Below, piece after piece: positions 1 to 12,065 of a DNA stretch of 64,000 nt (position 1 is the first letter of the stretch; each line of letters starts with the position of its first letter). The notes beneath the pieces were generated by a model that was not told the DNA's origin, did not search any database, and saw only the letters and a list, made by a program, of their open reading frames with translations. The stretch comes from Austropuccinia psidii (lineage: Eukaryota > Basidiomycota > Pucciniomycetes > Pucciniales > Sphaerophragmiaceae). Position numbers and translations under genes: made by a program. The DNA lies in the NCBI GenBank assembly GCA_023105745.1, contig JALGQZ010000012.1:42401852-42465851 (forward strand). Reading direction: 5' to 3'.

Positions 1-129
1 CCCTGTATTTGTTCTATACAAAGGTACCTCATTTTATATGGCTATAGTTCAATATTGCAAAGTTATGCCATGTACAAGATTTTTGTACATATGCGTGTTT
101 TAGGCAAAAAGCTGTTTTGGGCTTGTTTG
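1..129 (-). repeat. Outer part of the 3' LTR of Gypsy element E
   Basis: This stretch matches 22130-22258 inside E's 5' LTR with scattered substitutions. The match resumes at 14032, so this is the piece of E's 3' LTR left of the inserted element A. The rest of this LTR lies before the window start. No gene is present. Confidence 0.85.
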
Positions 130-2080
130 TGTAAGGTTTGACTATGAAACAATAAGTAACAAGTACCAATATTTTACTTATTGTACTATGAATGTATTTA
201 TAAATAGAATAAATAAGATAAAAAATAATTATAATGATAAAGAATTATTATAATTATGGCCTAAAAATAATTATATTATTAAAGAAATATAATAATATGA
301 TTTATATTTAAAAAAATAATATAGAAAAGAAATATATTAATATAAGATACTTAATATATCTAAAAGCACTTCATTATTGTTACCAAAAAATAATAAAGGT
401 GTAAAAAATTGTTTTTTTATTAATAAAAAACAATAAATAACAATAATATTACTAATATTAAAGTTACAAATTAATATAAATACTATTTATTTTAATTAAA
501 AAATTATTAAAGTAATAATAAAGAGAAAAATATTATTCTAAGAAGAAATAACCTACTTTTAATACTTAATATAATACTTTTGAATAATTTTACACCAAAA
601 AATATAAATACAGCTTATTTAAATTGTATTTACAATAAAAATTAAGAGAAATTAAAATTTATCTTGATTTTACATGGATTTGAGGTTTTTAAGAGAAATG
701 TAAACAAAACAATTAAATAATTGAAGTAATCAAGTCATGAATTATTATTAGAATAACGATGATCTTTGGTCTTTAATAATATAAGAGTTATATATATAAA
801 GAATAAAGAAATTCCCTTTTTTTAATTATTTAATGTTTTGTAAGTGTCTGAGGGGAAAATATAGTAAAAAGAGCTCTATTTATAGTAAATACCTCCCTTA
901 TAGAGTCCAGCAGGCTTCTAGTAGACGTGTACTGATGCTTTATACTAGAATTGATCAATATTTTAAGGTTTAATGATTATTACATCATGATCAAACCATC
1001 TTACCTCATTATTATGCCATTATTTAGAGTTATCACTGTAACATTAAGTTTTATGACGTCATAGGCTTGGCAGAAGCCTAAACTTTGTGGATTTCATTAG
1101 TATTAATCATAATCTAATAGTATTCATCTATTTTATCACTTATATGACTGTTAAGCTTAAAATAAGATTACAGTGAGTGATCATAAATGATCAATTTTAA
1201 GCTTAAAATAGCTATTCTGAGAGTGTATTCTGATAGCTTGGAGTTTCCTTATTAAACTGCCAAGAGCATTTCATTACATCATCAAAAGTCTATTTTTGAT
1301 GATTTTTCTTGTAACTCACTTTTCTGGCGAAATTTAATATTTTAAACTTCAAACCAGGATTTCAAGGGGTTATACCTTGAATATTGTAGAAAGAATTAAA
1401 TAATTATTCACAAATGAACTAGTAGAATATAACTATCTACTTATTTCTAAGTTTGAACCACTTTTACAACGAAGTGGTCAACAGCTCTATTGATTTTATT
1501 CAAGAATCAATTACAGGTTTTAACCTTTTTTATAGCTTGTAAAATGAAGTTCATATCTGTATTCTTACAGTAATTATATGCTGACTTTGTTCTGGGCTCA
1601 TCTCTCTATTTTGTATATTTCAAGAGATATCAGCTAAAAACCATGAATATATGCATTGACCAAAAAAATGCATATATTCAGCTTAATTCCTTAAGTATTG
1701 ACTTTAGGGATTAGCTTTATAATTGTTTTATTTGTAGATGTTTATTGAGAATCCAATGGTAGAATTCATTTCACATGTTTTTTCATTAGGTTCTGAAATA
1801 AATGAGGTTTTGTACCTTTTTTAAGATATTATTACTTATACTTCAGTAATTATTGACTTTTCAGATATGCCATAAAAGTGACATATGTGTATTTTACCAA
1901 GAGGAAGTTAATGGTGTAAATTATTTCACATGTTCATCCATTAGATTCTGAGTTAATTTAGATATTGTGCTTATTTATAGTATTTTACTAATTCTTTGAG
2001 ATAATTATCCTCAGTATAATTATTACAGAAATTTTGTTGTGACATTTTTTGGATATGTGGTCATATCTCAAAGGCTCATA
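130..2080 (-). repeat. 3' LTR of element A (LTR1 family)
   Basis: This 1951-bp LTR aligns along its length with 12066-14031 and 60929-62897. On the element strand it starts TATGAGCC (TGTGAGCC in the other copies) and ends CCTTACA. A TATA-like box (TATAAATA on the minus strand) lies at 877-884. Substitutions and small indels relative to the 5' LTR show that the insertion is not recent. It contains no ORF of note. Confidence 0.92.
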
Positions 2081-2092
2081 TTCCCTACCACC
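2081..2092 (-). promoter_or_regulatory. Polypurine tract of element A
   Basis: Next to the 3' LTR the minus strand reads GGTGGTAGGGAA, preceded by a T-rich stretch. This is the normal position and composition of the plus-strand DNA primer of an LTR retrotransposon. Element E has a similar purine run at 14563-14575. Confidence 0.7.
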
Positions 2093-2276
2093 AAAAAAGG
2101 TTTTACCACAATCTGATATAGTTGATTAGGGTATCATCCACTTTCCTACCTCTTCAATAGACTTTGTTAGTCTTGAAGCTCAATAATGCTTGATTTTTCT
2201 ATTCTTTAGGTTTTCTTTCATGTCTGAACCTTCTTAGTAGCTTATCAAAATTTGTTATATCTTTCTCAAGTAGCCA

Positions 2277-3677
2277 TTAATCTTCTTGAGCTGCATTTCT
2301 ATACCTTACAAGGTATTCTCTTTCTTTTTTAATTCTTGTCCTTCTTTCTTTAAGAACTTTTGCAATTTTCTTTTCCTCTCCTTCTTCCAAAGGGGGTATT
2401 TCAAGTGGGGGTTTATTTCTTAGTTGAAATAATTCCTTTTCACTTGAGCTGTAAGGTTTTATCAGACTTACAGGGAAAGTTGGGTGTTTATTCATTAGTT
2501 CACCTGTGAGATCCAATTGCACAGCATTAGGTCCATGTAGTGCTTTTATCATGAATGGTCCTGCAAAGGAATCTTTCAATTTCTTTGGTCCTCTTATATT
2601 ATTGAAATTAAGAGTTGACACTAGGACCAAGTCTTATATTTTGAATTCAGGTGGTTTATAAATTTTATCTCATCTTTTGTTTGCATATTTGAAAGAATCT
2701 TGCATACATCTGTTTGCATGGTGTCTTGCTTTGTCAAGCATTATCTTAAGACTGCTTGCTGTTGGATGTATATCCACTAAGTCCTTCTTGAGAGTATCAT
2801 AAGGAAGTCTTGGATTCCAACCTTTTTCTAGCATTGCTGGTGTTTTTCCAGTAGAAGAATGGATTGATTTTTTATATGCCAGTTCAAGAGCTGGTATTAA
2901 TGTACACCAATCATGGGTAAAACCATCAGAATCTTTAGATTCTAGTCCATAAGCACAGAATCTTCTGATCATGTCCTCCAAGGTTTGTATCATTCTTTCT
3001 GCTAAGCCATTAGTTTGAGGATGGTAAGCTGTTGAGAATGAAAATTTTGTCCCAAACAAGTTATGGAGGTTTGTCCATAATGCTGAAGTGAACTTTGAGT
3101 CTCTGTCACTTATGATATTTTGGAATAAGCCTGTGTGGCTAATGAGTTTATTCCATATCATTATTGCTGTGTCCATAGCTGTGTCCTCTTTGTGACATGG
3201 TAGGAACATAGGAGTTTTGCTATACCTGTCAACTAGCACTAGGCATGCATTATAGCTTCTTTCTCCTCCTGGAGGTAGTGCTGTTACCCAATCCACATGA
3301 ATTATTTCCCAAGGGGATTATGGTTCTTGGACTTGGATCATCATTCCAAATTTCTTTCCTGTGGCTCTATTGGCTTTTTGACATCTGTCACAGGCTTGGC
3401 AGTATTCTGCAACATCTTTCTTCCAATTTGGCCACCAAGAGCAGTTTTTCACCCTCTATAGTGTTTTATCTTCTGGGAGATGTCCAGCTGCAACACTATC
3501 ATGACACTCATGTAAAATAGTGTATCTTAGAGTTCTATCTATCAGGTCCATAACACATGTGTGTTTTGTTCTATGATAGAGGATTCCATCAAGGAGGTGG
3601 AATCTTCCTTCATCATATGCTTTTTTCCATATTTTATCTAATTTTGATGAAAGTGATGGGTCTTTGCAGTCTTTCAT
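2277..3677 (-). pseudogene. Element A integrase with chromodomain-like tail
   Basis: One reading frame on the minus strand, broken by several stops, encodes the integrase. The zinc-binding N-terminus is near 3456-3560 (HECHD...GHLPEDK). The catalytic core at 2670-3296 keeps all three acidic residues: Asp in VDWVT, Asp in ISDRDSKFTS and Glu in GLAERMIQT, next to the typical HPQTNG motif. A GPF..K..GPNAV segment (near 2500-2570) and a chromodomain-like EYLVRYRN follow at 2277-2330. A stop cuts the chromodomain, and WLLEKD continues in frame behind it. The core would join viral cDNA to the host genome, and the chromodomain usually directs it to heterochromatin. This copy is inactive. Confidence 0.88.
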
Positions 3678-3871
3678 TGGAAGTTGGCTTAGGATATGGA
3701 AATTTTTGTCTATTTTATAGCTTTATTTAACTTGGTTAAAGAATTCTGTGCCAATGTCTGTGACACATATCCCTTCTGTATGGTGCTCCTCCTGTGGTAC
3801 CAATGCTGGAATTTCAGGAGTATTTGATAGAGCCCATCTGCTAAGACCATCTGCATTTTTATGAATATTAC
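3678..3871 (-). pseudogene. Element A pol, linker between RNase H and integrase
   Basis: The minus strand carries the typical end of the Gypsy RNase H region (NADGLSRW near 3820-3860) and the connection to integrase. It is the continuation of 7255 onward after removing the inserted LTR3. With the insert and one copy of its duplicated target removed, the reading frame is the same on both sides. Stops are present at about 3720. Confidence 0.75.
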
Positions 3872-6800
3872 TGTCACAGGGGCTCTTGGACAGGAAAAAA
3901 GAGTGGACTGGCACTCAGGAATCAAGAACTCACTTGGAAGGCTCCAAAGGGATAAAATAGATAAATCAGAATGAATTTCTTTAAGAAGGATAAGAGTAAG
4001 AATAAGGACAAGTATTCCAAAGATTAGAAACAGTAAGTGAAGCCAAAATCCAAGAAGCCAACCAAAAAGGATATGACCACAAATATCCACTGACAGGAAA
4101 AGAAGAAAGGTCCAAATGACTGGATTAAGAATATCAGTGTTTACTTTCATAAAATAAAAAGAAAATAAAGATAAGAATAAATCAAATATATTAATTAACT
4201 GGGGAAAAAGTCCCCAGGTGCTGAAAGGTGGCCAGTATATGTGAAAAGCTGAAAGGCTGATCCTGGAAGGTGAGTTCCCACCTGTATTTTCTGAATTGCG
4301 CCAATACAGTTCTGGCCATCTTGAAAACTGAACTGTGGGACTGAATTTGCCCAAGGCCATACAGGATACTTGAGTATTACCTGTATGAACCAATTGAATT
4401 GTACAAGGAATGCTGAAGTACTTGCTGCCTTAACAACTGATTAAAATGATGCAATACCCCTGACCAATGGCACTTTGAATAATCCTTAATTGAACTTCCT
4501 ACCCAACTGCCACAGGGGCAGGTGGTTGGGGTCCTTGAATAGTCTCCTGATAGCCACCATTGATTTCCAGACTAATAAGCTGAAGAGTCCTCCTTCAAAA
4601 TGGGCTTTGGGTTTTGGGACCTTGATTTGGAATCATGGAATTTGGTCCTGAAAACGTCACCATTGAATTGCTGAGCCAAAATGGTGCATCATGGTATATA
4701 ATACCATATATGCACCACTCCTGAAACCTTGAGTATGGGGTACATGGATGAATGGGAGGAATCCCCCTTAAGTTGAGGGGAAGGATTGAGCTGCACTGAT
4801 CTGAGGCTTCTGGTGGCTACCAGAGGCCATGGGCTTAAATGTGGTCCATGGTGGTCCTTGGCCAATTTGGGGCCTAGGGTGGTTTATGGCCATTTTTGGT
4901 GTCATGGTGATTGTGGCCAAAATTGGGCTCAGGTGGGCCCAATTGTAGTTTGGGACCCACCTGGCCTTGAGGATTAGCTGGCTTCCCCCTTTGGCCTCAT
5001 TGGATTAGGCCAAAAGGGGCCTTATTGGCCCACGGACTGTGGACTGTGGTGTAGAGGATGTAGGGGGCCTAAATGGCACCAAAAGGCCATTTAGGCCCTA
5101 GACCCCCCAATGAAAGGGGGTGGCCCAAAGCTGATGGTTATGGCTAGGGGGCCCAGAACCCCCTAGGAGACAAAAGGACACCCCCAGGCCCAAAAACAAA
5201 GATAAAGGCCTGGGGGTTGGAGATATGGAAATTGGCCAGTGTGAGCCTTAGAGGTAATTTCATATACCCAAAAGACCACAAAATACAAAATTAACATATA
5301 AATATAAATAAAATAAATTTATTTATATTATTAAAATAAAAATCAAAATATAAATATAAAATTAAAAATTTAATTACAATTTGAAAATAAAATTACATTA
5401 AATTTTGAAATTGTAAAATTACATTTATACTTGAAAAAATTAAGTAAAAATGAATTTTTAATAAAATTGTAAAAAATTAAATAAATTTGGAAAAAAGTTA
5501 AATAAAAATTATTATAACTTTTTATCCAATAAATAAACAAATCAAAATTATTTCACCATTTGATTCCTCATAAAAGATTAGGTGGGGTCACCTCTGAGTG
5601 AAATTTTTGTAACTCAACTCTAAATAAGCTTAAATTAAGTTTTTAGTATTTTCAATACAAAAGTTGAAAATACTCAAAAATCTTATTTAATGCACACCAC
5701 ATGTAGTGTTAACCATCAACTTTTGTGTTAGAATTGAGGTGTTGCATTTAGTTTAGAAGTTATGAGGAATTGAAGTATTTTCAATTGAATTCAATTGAAA
5801 TGTCAAAATGTGGGCGTGTATTACATAAGTGAACTTTGATTTACATATGAGGTGTCAATTATTACTGTATTTTACTGTACAATTCAATTGAATTACATAT
5901 GTAAATTATAAGTATAATACATGATGAGGAATTAAAGGAAAAAATAAATTGGAAAGATTAAAATTGGGGGGGAAAGGAACTCTAGCTCTAAGGGGGAGCC
6001 AGACCCCCAAAATCCTTTCTGACAGGCGTGGGATGTCAAAATTCACGCAAAAGTTCATCAATTTTGGCCTGGAATTGAGTTACAGGGTCTGTGAACTCAA
6101 TTGATGATGAGGTTTTGATACCAACTGGGGTAGTTTTAGCTGTTGCCAAGAGGGTAAAACTACCCTTAAGATAAAACAAATTTAGCAAAAACAGTTTTAA
6201 CTGAATTCTACGCCTCTTACACACATTCTGACGTGTTTTGAAGGCTCTAGACCAGGTATTGCTATAGTAATGGCTGATTTAAGGGTCTAAAATGGCTAAA
6301 AATGGCTTAAACCAGCCCTTTTTTGGTCCAAACCAGGGTTCAATGATGCCATAATTGGCTTTTCTGTTGTCAGCCTGTTTTTCACGACTGACAAGAGTAA
6401 ATTTTACTTTTGGAGTAAGAAAATTGGTGGCTATAAAAGAATGTCTTCTTTGCCCCACTTTTCTCTTCATGTTAGAATCTTTTCCTTTTATTAATTAGTT
6501 TGTACACTGTTAAACCAATCAATAGAAGATTCCAACCACCTCTTTTAAATCATTTTAAACCTTTTAACCACGTGAAAAAATTATTATAATCATTTTTACC
6601 CCTGAACCACCCCAAAAGTGAATTAAAGCATCTTTTATCACTGTAAACTTTGTCACTTTGTTTCCAAATTCACTCTGGTCACTTTTGGGCGTTTTTTTTC
6701 TTTAATATTCTTTTTAAAGACTCTGTTCTTTAATTAATTGCTTGCAGTTCATTGCTCAATTAATTCCAATTGAAATTGCTCTTGAAGAAATTTCTTTTGT

Positions 6801-7254
6801 AGCCTTAAAATATCTCTTGTGGAGTATTTTTTGGATAAATTTTTATTGTTGGTAAAACAATAAATTTTTATAATATTATTTTTTTATACTAATTAAGTTG
6901 TAAACAATGAAATTGGCGTGTTTTCTCTTAAAAATAATATTTCTTACTAGTTTTAATTGATTTTTTACCTCATACAAATTTTGAGGACAGGAAAAGTACT
7001 TGATTTTTAATCAAAGTTTCATATCCACACCTTACAGCCAGGAAGGCCAATGATGGCAGGATATGGCCTGAGGCCATAAATGATGATTGGGGCTATGAAA
7101 GGCAAGGGGGAGGTGCTATGGCCAAAGGGCCATAGAAAACTAAAGGGGGCCAATTGGACCTAAAAGATATGGTGTGGCCAATTGGCCACAGCTTTGTTCC
7201 AGGCTGGATTGCTGCAACACCCATGGAGGGGGGTCATTCCTTGTGGTTGTGACA
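3872..7254 (-). repeat. Solo LTR of the GGCC-rich family LTR3, inside element A
   Basis: This unit has inverted termini TGTCACA...TGTGACA and is flanked by ATTAC (3867-3871) and GTTAC (7255-7259), a 5-bp duplication with one mismatch. Without the nested LTR2 and its duplicated target it is about 1.58 kb. It aligns, in reverse, with 24175-25699, including the GGCC-studded part and a short region with GTGCAT/ATGCAC near-palindromes (about 4680-4720 here, 24830-24865 there). There is no internal retroelement coding, so it is the product of LTR-LTR recombination. ORFs read through it are accidental. Confidence 0.88.
5240..7036 (+). repeat. Solo LTR2, inside the solo LTR3
   Basis: This 1797-bp unit starts TGTGAGCCTTAGAGG and ends CCACACCTTACA, flanked by a perfect 5-bp duplication GCCAG (5235-5239 and 7037-7041). 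Removing it restores the LTR3 sequence seen at about 24350-24400. A TATA-like box TATAAAAG lies at 6432-6439. Other copies are at 47540-49346 (minus) and 49697-53428 (plus, the 5' LTR of element C). No coding sequence is present. Confidence 0.93.
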
Positions 7255-8427
7255 GTTACCAGATTTATGAACAATATTCATATTTCCTCTATATTTTTGG
7301 ATATCAATTTGCCATTGCAGAATATGTCTATTTGGAGTTTTCATATTTAATAGAGATTTTACAGCATTACAGTCTGTAATCACATCAAATACTGTTACAT
7401 CCAAGTAATAGTTTGATTTTTTTAAAGCCCACACTAAGCAGAGGCATTCCATTTGGCTTGCTCCATATCTTGCCTCTGTTGGCTTTATCTGTCTTGAAAT
7501 AAAACAAATTGGTCCGTCCACTGGTTTATCATTGATGATTTGTGTCTGGTGTAGTGCAGCACCTAGTCCTTCTCCACAAGAATCAATGTATAATTTAAAG
7601 GGTATTTTCCAATCTGGCATTAGAAAAAATGGGGCATTTGTTAAGGAATTTTTCAATTCCTCATATGATTTGACGCTTTCTTCCGTCATTTCATAGACTT
7701 TTTGTTGGTCACAGAGCTTATAAAATGACTTAGCAATTCTTGCAAAAACTTTTATATGTTTCCTGTAATAACCAGAAAATCCTAGAAATGATTGCATTTC
7801 TTTCTTTTTTTGGGGCATTGGTTTCAATAGTACTGCTTCTACTTTGTTTTTGTCTATGCCCAAACTTAGTCCAGATACAAAATGTCCTAGTGTTTTCAGT
7901 TCACTGTATGCAAAATGACACTTTTTCAGAGAGATTTTCATGTTTGCTTGGACTATTTTTTGCAAGAATCTTTCTAGTCTTGATAGGTGATTGTCCCAAG
8001 TCTCTGAGCAAACTATAATATCATCAATATAAACAATCAGCCATCCTTCTGATAATTCTTAAGGAAATAGGTTATTCATCATCCTCTGGTAGTGGGATGG
8101 TGCATTCTTTATACCAAATGGCATCCTGAGATATTCAAATATTCCACAGTGGACTACTATCATTAGTAGTTTCTTGGCATTGTCTATTAAGACATTTTAG
8201 TGAAAACCCTTTAGAGTATCCATGGCTGTTATGAACTTAGCTTGAGATAATTGTGTTAATGTCTCATGAATTCTTGGTATTGGATATCTGTCAAGGATAG
8301 TATAGGTGTTCAGAGGTCTAAAGTCTCCTAGCATCCTTGATTTTCCATTATGCCAGGTTATAATGACAGGTGTAGTTACCTCTACCTTTTCATTATGTCC
8401 AACTTTCCTTAGTACTCCAAGGTCCAT
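7255..8427 (-). pseudogene. Element A reverse transcriptase and RNase H
   Basis: The minus-strand frame covers RT fingers and palm (GKSRMLGDFRPLN and AMDTLKGFH near 8200-8340), the MPFGIKNAP motif near 8110-8135 and the active-site box YIDDIIV near 8010-8035. The connection domain follows ([14 protein letters not shown], near 7760-7800), then RNase H with [14 protein letters not shown] and [11 protein letters not shown]. Both YIDD aspartates and the RNase H Asp are visible. Stops at about 8195 and 8060 break the frame. RNase H is cut at GNCHN by LTR3. It would have copied element RNA into cDNA in virus-like particles. Confidence 0.9.
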
Positions 8428-8447
8428 TAGTTTTTTAATGTGTACCT

Positions 8448-9185
8448 CTAAAGCTTCTCTAGCTCTTGGGCAGCTGGATAAGCTGGGCTTCTTAATAGAG
8501 GTGAATAAGGTTTTTCTACATTAAGAATTATGTCTACCTCATGTCCAATTATGGCACCTAGTGGTTCTTTGTCAGTTGAAAAGGCATTTTTATATTTAAA
8601 TAAGAGGCCAATCAATTTTTCTTTCATTTTTACTTTTAATTCATGATTAAATTCTGCCTCTTTTAGCTGTTCAGTGAAAAAATCCATTTCTGGGCTTTTT
8701 TTCTTCATTCTTGACAACTGTTATCTGTCTTTTATTATTAAAAAAGCCAAATTTATTTCTTTTATTGTGACCTATAGTAAAATATGTATCCTTTTGTTTA
8801 GAGATATCTATTCCATAAATTGACAAGTAGTCATTTCCTAGTATGAAATGATTACTAGTACAGTTGTCCATTACCAAAAACTCTACGTTAATTCTGACAC
8901 ATTTTAAAGGGTGAGGAAAAATGAGCGTTAAGTCAATTGTTCCAAGGCGCTTCATGCTCTCACTCTCCTATTAAGTTTGACACCTTGTATTGGTATACAT
9001 TTTTCTTGCCAATCTGGAACAATTGTTTTTAAATAACATTTACCCACACAGGTGCAATATGCTCCTGTAGCTAAACTCACTTTTTCCTTTTGGTTATTAA
9101 CCATGACAATACTTATACTCAATTTTCCATCTGTATATCCCATTCCTTTTGCAGGTTTGGTTCTATACAGTTTGGCATCTTGCAC
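8448..9185 (-). pseudogene. Element A retropepsin-like protease and linker to RT
   Basis: Two frames (8952-9185, then 8671-8955, then 8448-8717) encode a retroviral-type aspartic protease and the lead-in to RT. The catalytic D[ST]GA motif appears as ATGA in KVSLATGAYCTC, so the catalytic Asp is lost in this copy. The second half has the conserved FVLGNDYL-like block, seen as HFILGNDYLSIYGIDI. Frame changes near 8953 and 8700 are decay or assembly-level indels. Elements C and E carry the same protease type, each with a different active-site substitution. Confidence 0.8.
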
Positions 9186-9389
9186 ATTTGTCAGGTTTGT
9201 TTCAGATGTTCCTACTTGTGGCAGGTTTGAGTTAACATCTAGTACTTCATAAACTATATCAATATTATTAATTTTTGCATTAATTATATTAACTTCATCA
9301 CTTTCAGAAGTTTCTGACTATTCTGTCTCTTTTTCAGAGTCAGATTCCTCTTCTTTGTCATTATGGTTGTCTGTTTCCACAATTTCATT

Positions 9390-9830
9390 TATTTTTGCCT
9401 TCTTGTGGCAGTTATTGGCTAAGTGTCCAATACCTCCACATTTATGGCATTTTCTTTACTCATTAATGTTGTATGTATTGGGCTTGAAAGCTTCTTTTGA
9501 TTTATCTTTTTTGATAAATGGCTTATTTGGACTTTTGATGTCCAATTTTTGTCCTTGTCACTATGTCTTCTAGTGCATTGATATACTCTTCTGTGGATCA
9601 TGGTTCTATAAACCTGCTTTTTAGGGCATGTTCTAGCTCTCCTCCCCATTTCTCAAGTATTTTCATATGCACCATCTTTTGTGACATTTCTGGGCACAGT
9701 GCATTTAGTCTTTCAACTTGTCTTAAGAACCAAGTTAAAGGTTTGTCTTTGTCTGGGTCAAAGAAAGAATTTTCAAATGCATTCTCTATCTTGTACCTCC
9801 AGGCATCATTTTCCCACTTGGTGATTATTT
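9390..9830 (-). pseudogene. Element A gag C-terminus with CCHC zinc knuckle
   Basis: Read on the minus strand, about 9410-9455 gives CHKCGGIGHLANNC, a complete CX2CX4HX4C nucleocapsid zinc knuckle, followed by an acidic Glu/Asp/Ser-rich tail. The part before it (about 9560-9830) encodes the end of the capsid-like domain and is interrupted by stops and frame changes. The knuckle would bind element RNA during packaging. ORFs of other frames here are shadows. Confidence 0.75.
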
Positions 9831-10863
9831 ATTGTTTCCACCAAGACCAGGTATTTTTGCCATTTGTCTGTCTTATGCCATAATACCATCTTTTTGCAGA
9901 TTTCTCAAACAGTAAGTTCAATATTGCAGTGATTAGTTCATCTGGTATGGCATAATCTTCTTGTAAAATGTCAATTGTTTTTATAAATGACATATGGTCA
10001 TATTCACCTTCTCCTGTGAATGTTGGCCATTCTTTTAATTGAGGTGCTTCCTTCATTAAAACTTGGTTATTGTCTTGGTGACTTAAGTCTGTTATGAATG
10101 GATTTGTAAATTCCTCTTTTGGTTTAACAGGGCTTCTTATGTGAGAAAATGGAGTTGATAACTTTTGCATATTTGAGTTAGCCTCATTAATTTTATCCAT
10201 TTTTTCAGTGATAAGCCTTATTTCACTCTGAATGTCATATTTCAGATGCATTCTTGCTTCATCACTTTTTTCCACATGGTCTAAAAGTAATTTCTGGTGT
10301 GATGAAGTCTTTTCTTCAAATCTTTCTACAAAAATACTTAATTTGTTCAATTTTTCTGTAAGATTGTCAATACCCACGTCATAATTTATTGTCAAAGTTT
10401 TATCTTTGATATCTTTTATGTATTTATACAATTCTTGTTGTCCTTGTATCCATTTTTGAGTATGGTCAATTAAAACTTTTGTCTTATTATTTTCAACCAT
10501 AAATTTAATGTTATCAATTTCTTTTTTATTTTGTACAACAATTTTTGTCAAAGATGATAAGCTATTATTCATTTCTTGTAAGGATAATAAACTATTTTTG
10601 ATTTCTTTCAGAGGTAAAGTACTGTCTTTAAGCTTTGTTAAAGTATTTCCAAAATCAGGAGATAAGGTTATTTCTTTGGGAAATGGGGTTGTCTCATCCT
10701 TTGCTCTTCCTTGTCTTTGAATTCCATCAAAGTTCTGGCCATGTTGAAGACATTGTCCATGGCATCTTTTTGGATATTTGGAATCCTGGAGCTTGGGGAA
10801 TATGGTTTCCTCCAATTCTATTTCTTGTTCTTCTTCCCCTCTTGGGCAGGTTGGTTGGCTCAA
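9829..10863 (-). pseudogene. Element A gag, coiled-coil and capsid-like region
   Basis: A 344-codon open stretch. The first ~90 residues are charged. Residues ~60-230 are Lys/Glu/Leu/Ile-rich with heptad-like spacing, likely coiled coil. The last ~80 residues contain APQLKEWPTFTGEGEYDH and KRWYYGIRQ, matched in element C (PKLKEWPHLSGEGEYDH, HIWYIKLRQ) and in E (ASSWPKFSGTREYGHME, SLWYTEM). This is the conserved gag capsid block of this lineage. A stop after SWWKQ separates it from the zinc-knuckle part. It has no ATG of its own and continues upstream in frame. Confidence 0.82.
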
Positions 10864-11360
10864 GGCTTGCTGGTAGAAGCTACTGGGGCTTCTTCCTTGG
10901 TTTCCTCCCTCTTTTTGGCATGGTACTCCTTGATCTTTTTGATTTGAGGTTTGGATGATAGTGGATTCCGTCCATTAGAGTCTCTCACTATTTCCTCCTC
11001 TTTGAGGAACTTTTTCAGGATGTGCCAGGAGTTCATCACTCCTTGGTGTATTTGAGGCAACAGGTCCCACTCCTTGTCTTTGTACACTGTGTAGTACTGC
11101 TTGTACTGGCTCATGTAAATGTCTATCTGAGCCCTCTGAATGTGATTTGTACCTGTTTGAGTTACTCATACTTGGTTCTAACTCTGGTCCAGATATCATG
11201 GGCATTTCTGAGACTTGCCTTTGGGATAAGGCACTTCCTTGTGTGTATTCTGTTCCTCTGCGGAAATTTCCCTTTCTTTTCCCTTTTGAGGAATCAATTC
11301 TACCTCTTAGTGCAGCTCCATCTTATTGGATGGAGTATTGGGATCCTCTTCTGGTAGTCA
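10864..11360 (-). pseudogene. Element A gag N-terminal region with two overlapping open frames
   Basis: Two frames overlap. One begins ATG at about 11360 (MTTRRGSQYSIQ, then a stop) and continues with stops toward the capsid part. The other holds the 84-codon stretch starting MSQYKQYYTVYKDK at 11114. The second frame is the one reached by splicing from the candidate exon at 11437-11586 and has a counterpart in element C (LQHKEYQIIADLWK). It is therefore the better gag candidate, though stops lie between. F carries the same two frames with fewer defects. Confidence 0.6.
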
Positions 11361-11436
11361 TGATTTAAAAAATTAGAAATAAGAGGATTTCAGGACAAGA
11401 ATTCTGCTTATGGAAATTTAAAAATGAGGTACTAAC

Positions 11437-11586
11437 CTTCAGAGTCCTGAATAGTGGGTCCTGGAAAGTCTTTTTTCTTAGCTTTCTTTCTCTTAATGAC
11501 AATTGGTGTTGGAGAACTTGGACAAGTTTCTTCCACCAATTTTTCAACAGTAGCTTGGTTGCTTTCTGTTGGGTTGTCTTCAAACA
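11437..11586 (-). other. Candidate gag leader exon of element A (phase 1-1)
   Basis: On the minus strand a TTTTTTAG acceptor precedes a 150-nt open segment (VFEDNPTESNQATVE...) that ends at a GTTAGT donor. The next AG (ACCAG) ends a candidate 86-bp intron (11351-11436). Both ends are phase 1, and splicing enters the frame of the MSQYKQYY segment. The equivalent segment in F (63379-63528) is also 150 nt and differs mostly by conservative changes. The splice sites are predictions. Confidence 0.5.
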
Positions 11587-11589
11587 CTA

Positions 11590-12048
11590 AAAAAGACAAA
11601 TAAATATCAGTCTTTTATAAGAAGTGTTTTTTTGGTGATACTTGGCAATTTTCCACGTAAAAATTGCTTTTATATCTTTTTAAAAAAATTAAATGAAGAA
11701 AGAAATGAATAAGAATGAATAAAAATAACTTTTTTTATTCCTTTTTAATATTTTCTAATATTTTCTTATGTTTTTATTTTTAAAGAATAAAATAAAAATG
11801 AATATAATTCTTTTATATAATTAATTTATAATATAAATTTTTTTTTAATTTATGAATATCTTTTTTAATCACTAGAGTCACTCAAAGAAAATTCTTGCTA
11901 GTCTAAGGATGTGAAAAACCACATGTAAGACAGTACAATTGCTTTCCAAATGCCTCAATAGCTTTTAAAATCAATAAATAGAAAATTATAATTTTTTATT
12001 GGATAAACCCAATTAGAATCTTTTTGAAGGTCTTTTAGAGTAAATATC
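11590..12048 (-). other. Untranslated leader of element A
   Basis: AT-rich DNA between the primer-binding-like site and the candidate gag exon, with no ORF of note. It aligns with 62915-63378 of element F. It is expected to hold packaging signals and possibly an upstream splice donor, which I could not pinpoint. Confidence 0.55.
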
Positions 12049-12065
12049 ACGGCCAGGCCCCCAAA
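12049..12065 (-). promoter_or_regulatory. Primer-binding-like site of element A
   Basis: Directly next to the 5' LTR the minus strand reads TTTGGGGGCCTGGCCGTG. The same TTTGGGGGCC core follows the 5' LTR in C, E and F. Position fits a minus-strand primer-binding site, beginning TGG like most tRNA-primed sites. The tRNA is not identified. Confidence 0.6.

Noticed and set aside
3710..4393. 227-codon minus ORF as a gene
   Set aside because: It runs across the junction of element A and the solo LTR3 and has no motif. The real pol frame is a different one.
4786..4977. 63-codon plus ORF
   Set aside because: Same GGCC-rich LTR3 composition effect, opposite to the element strand.
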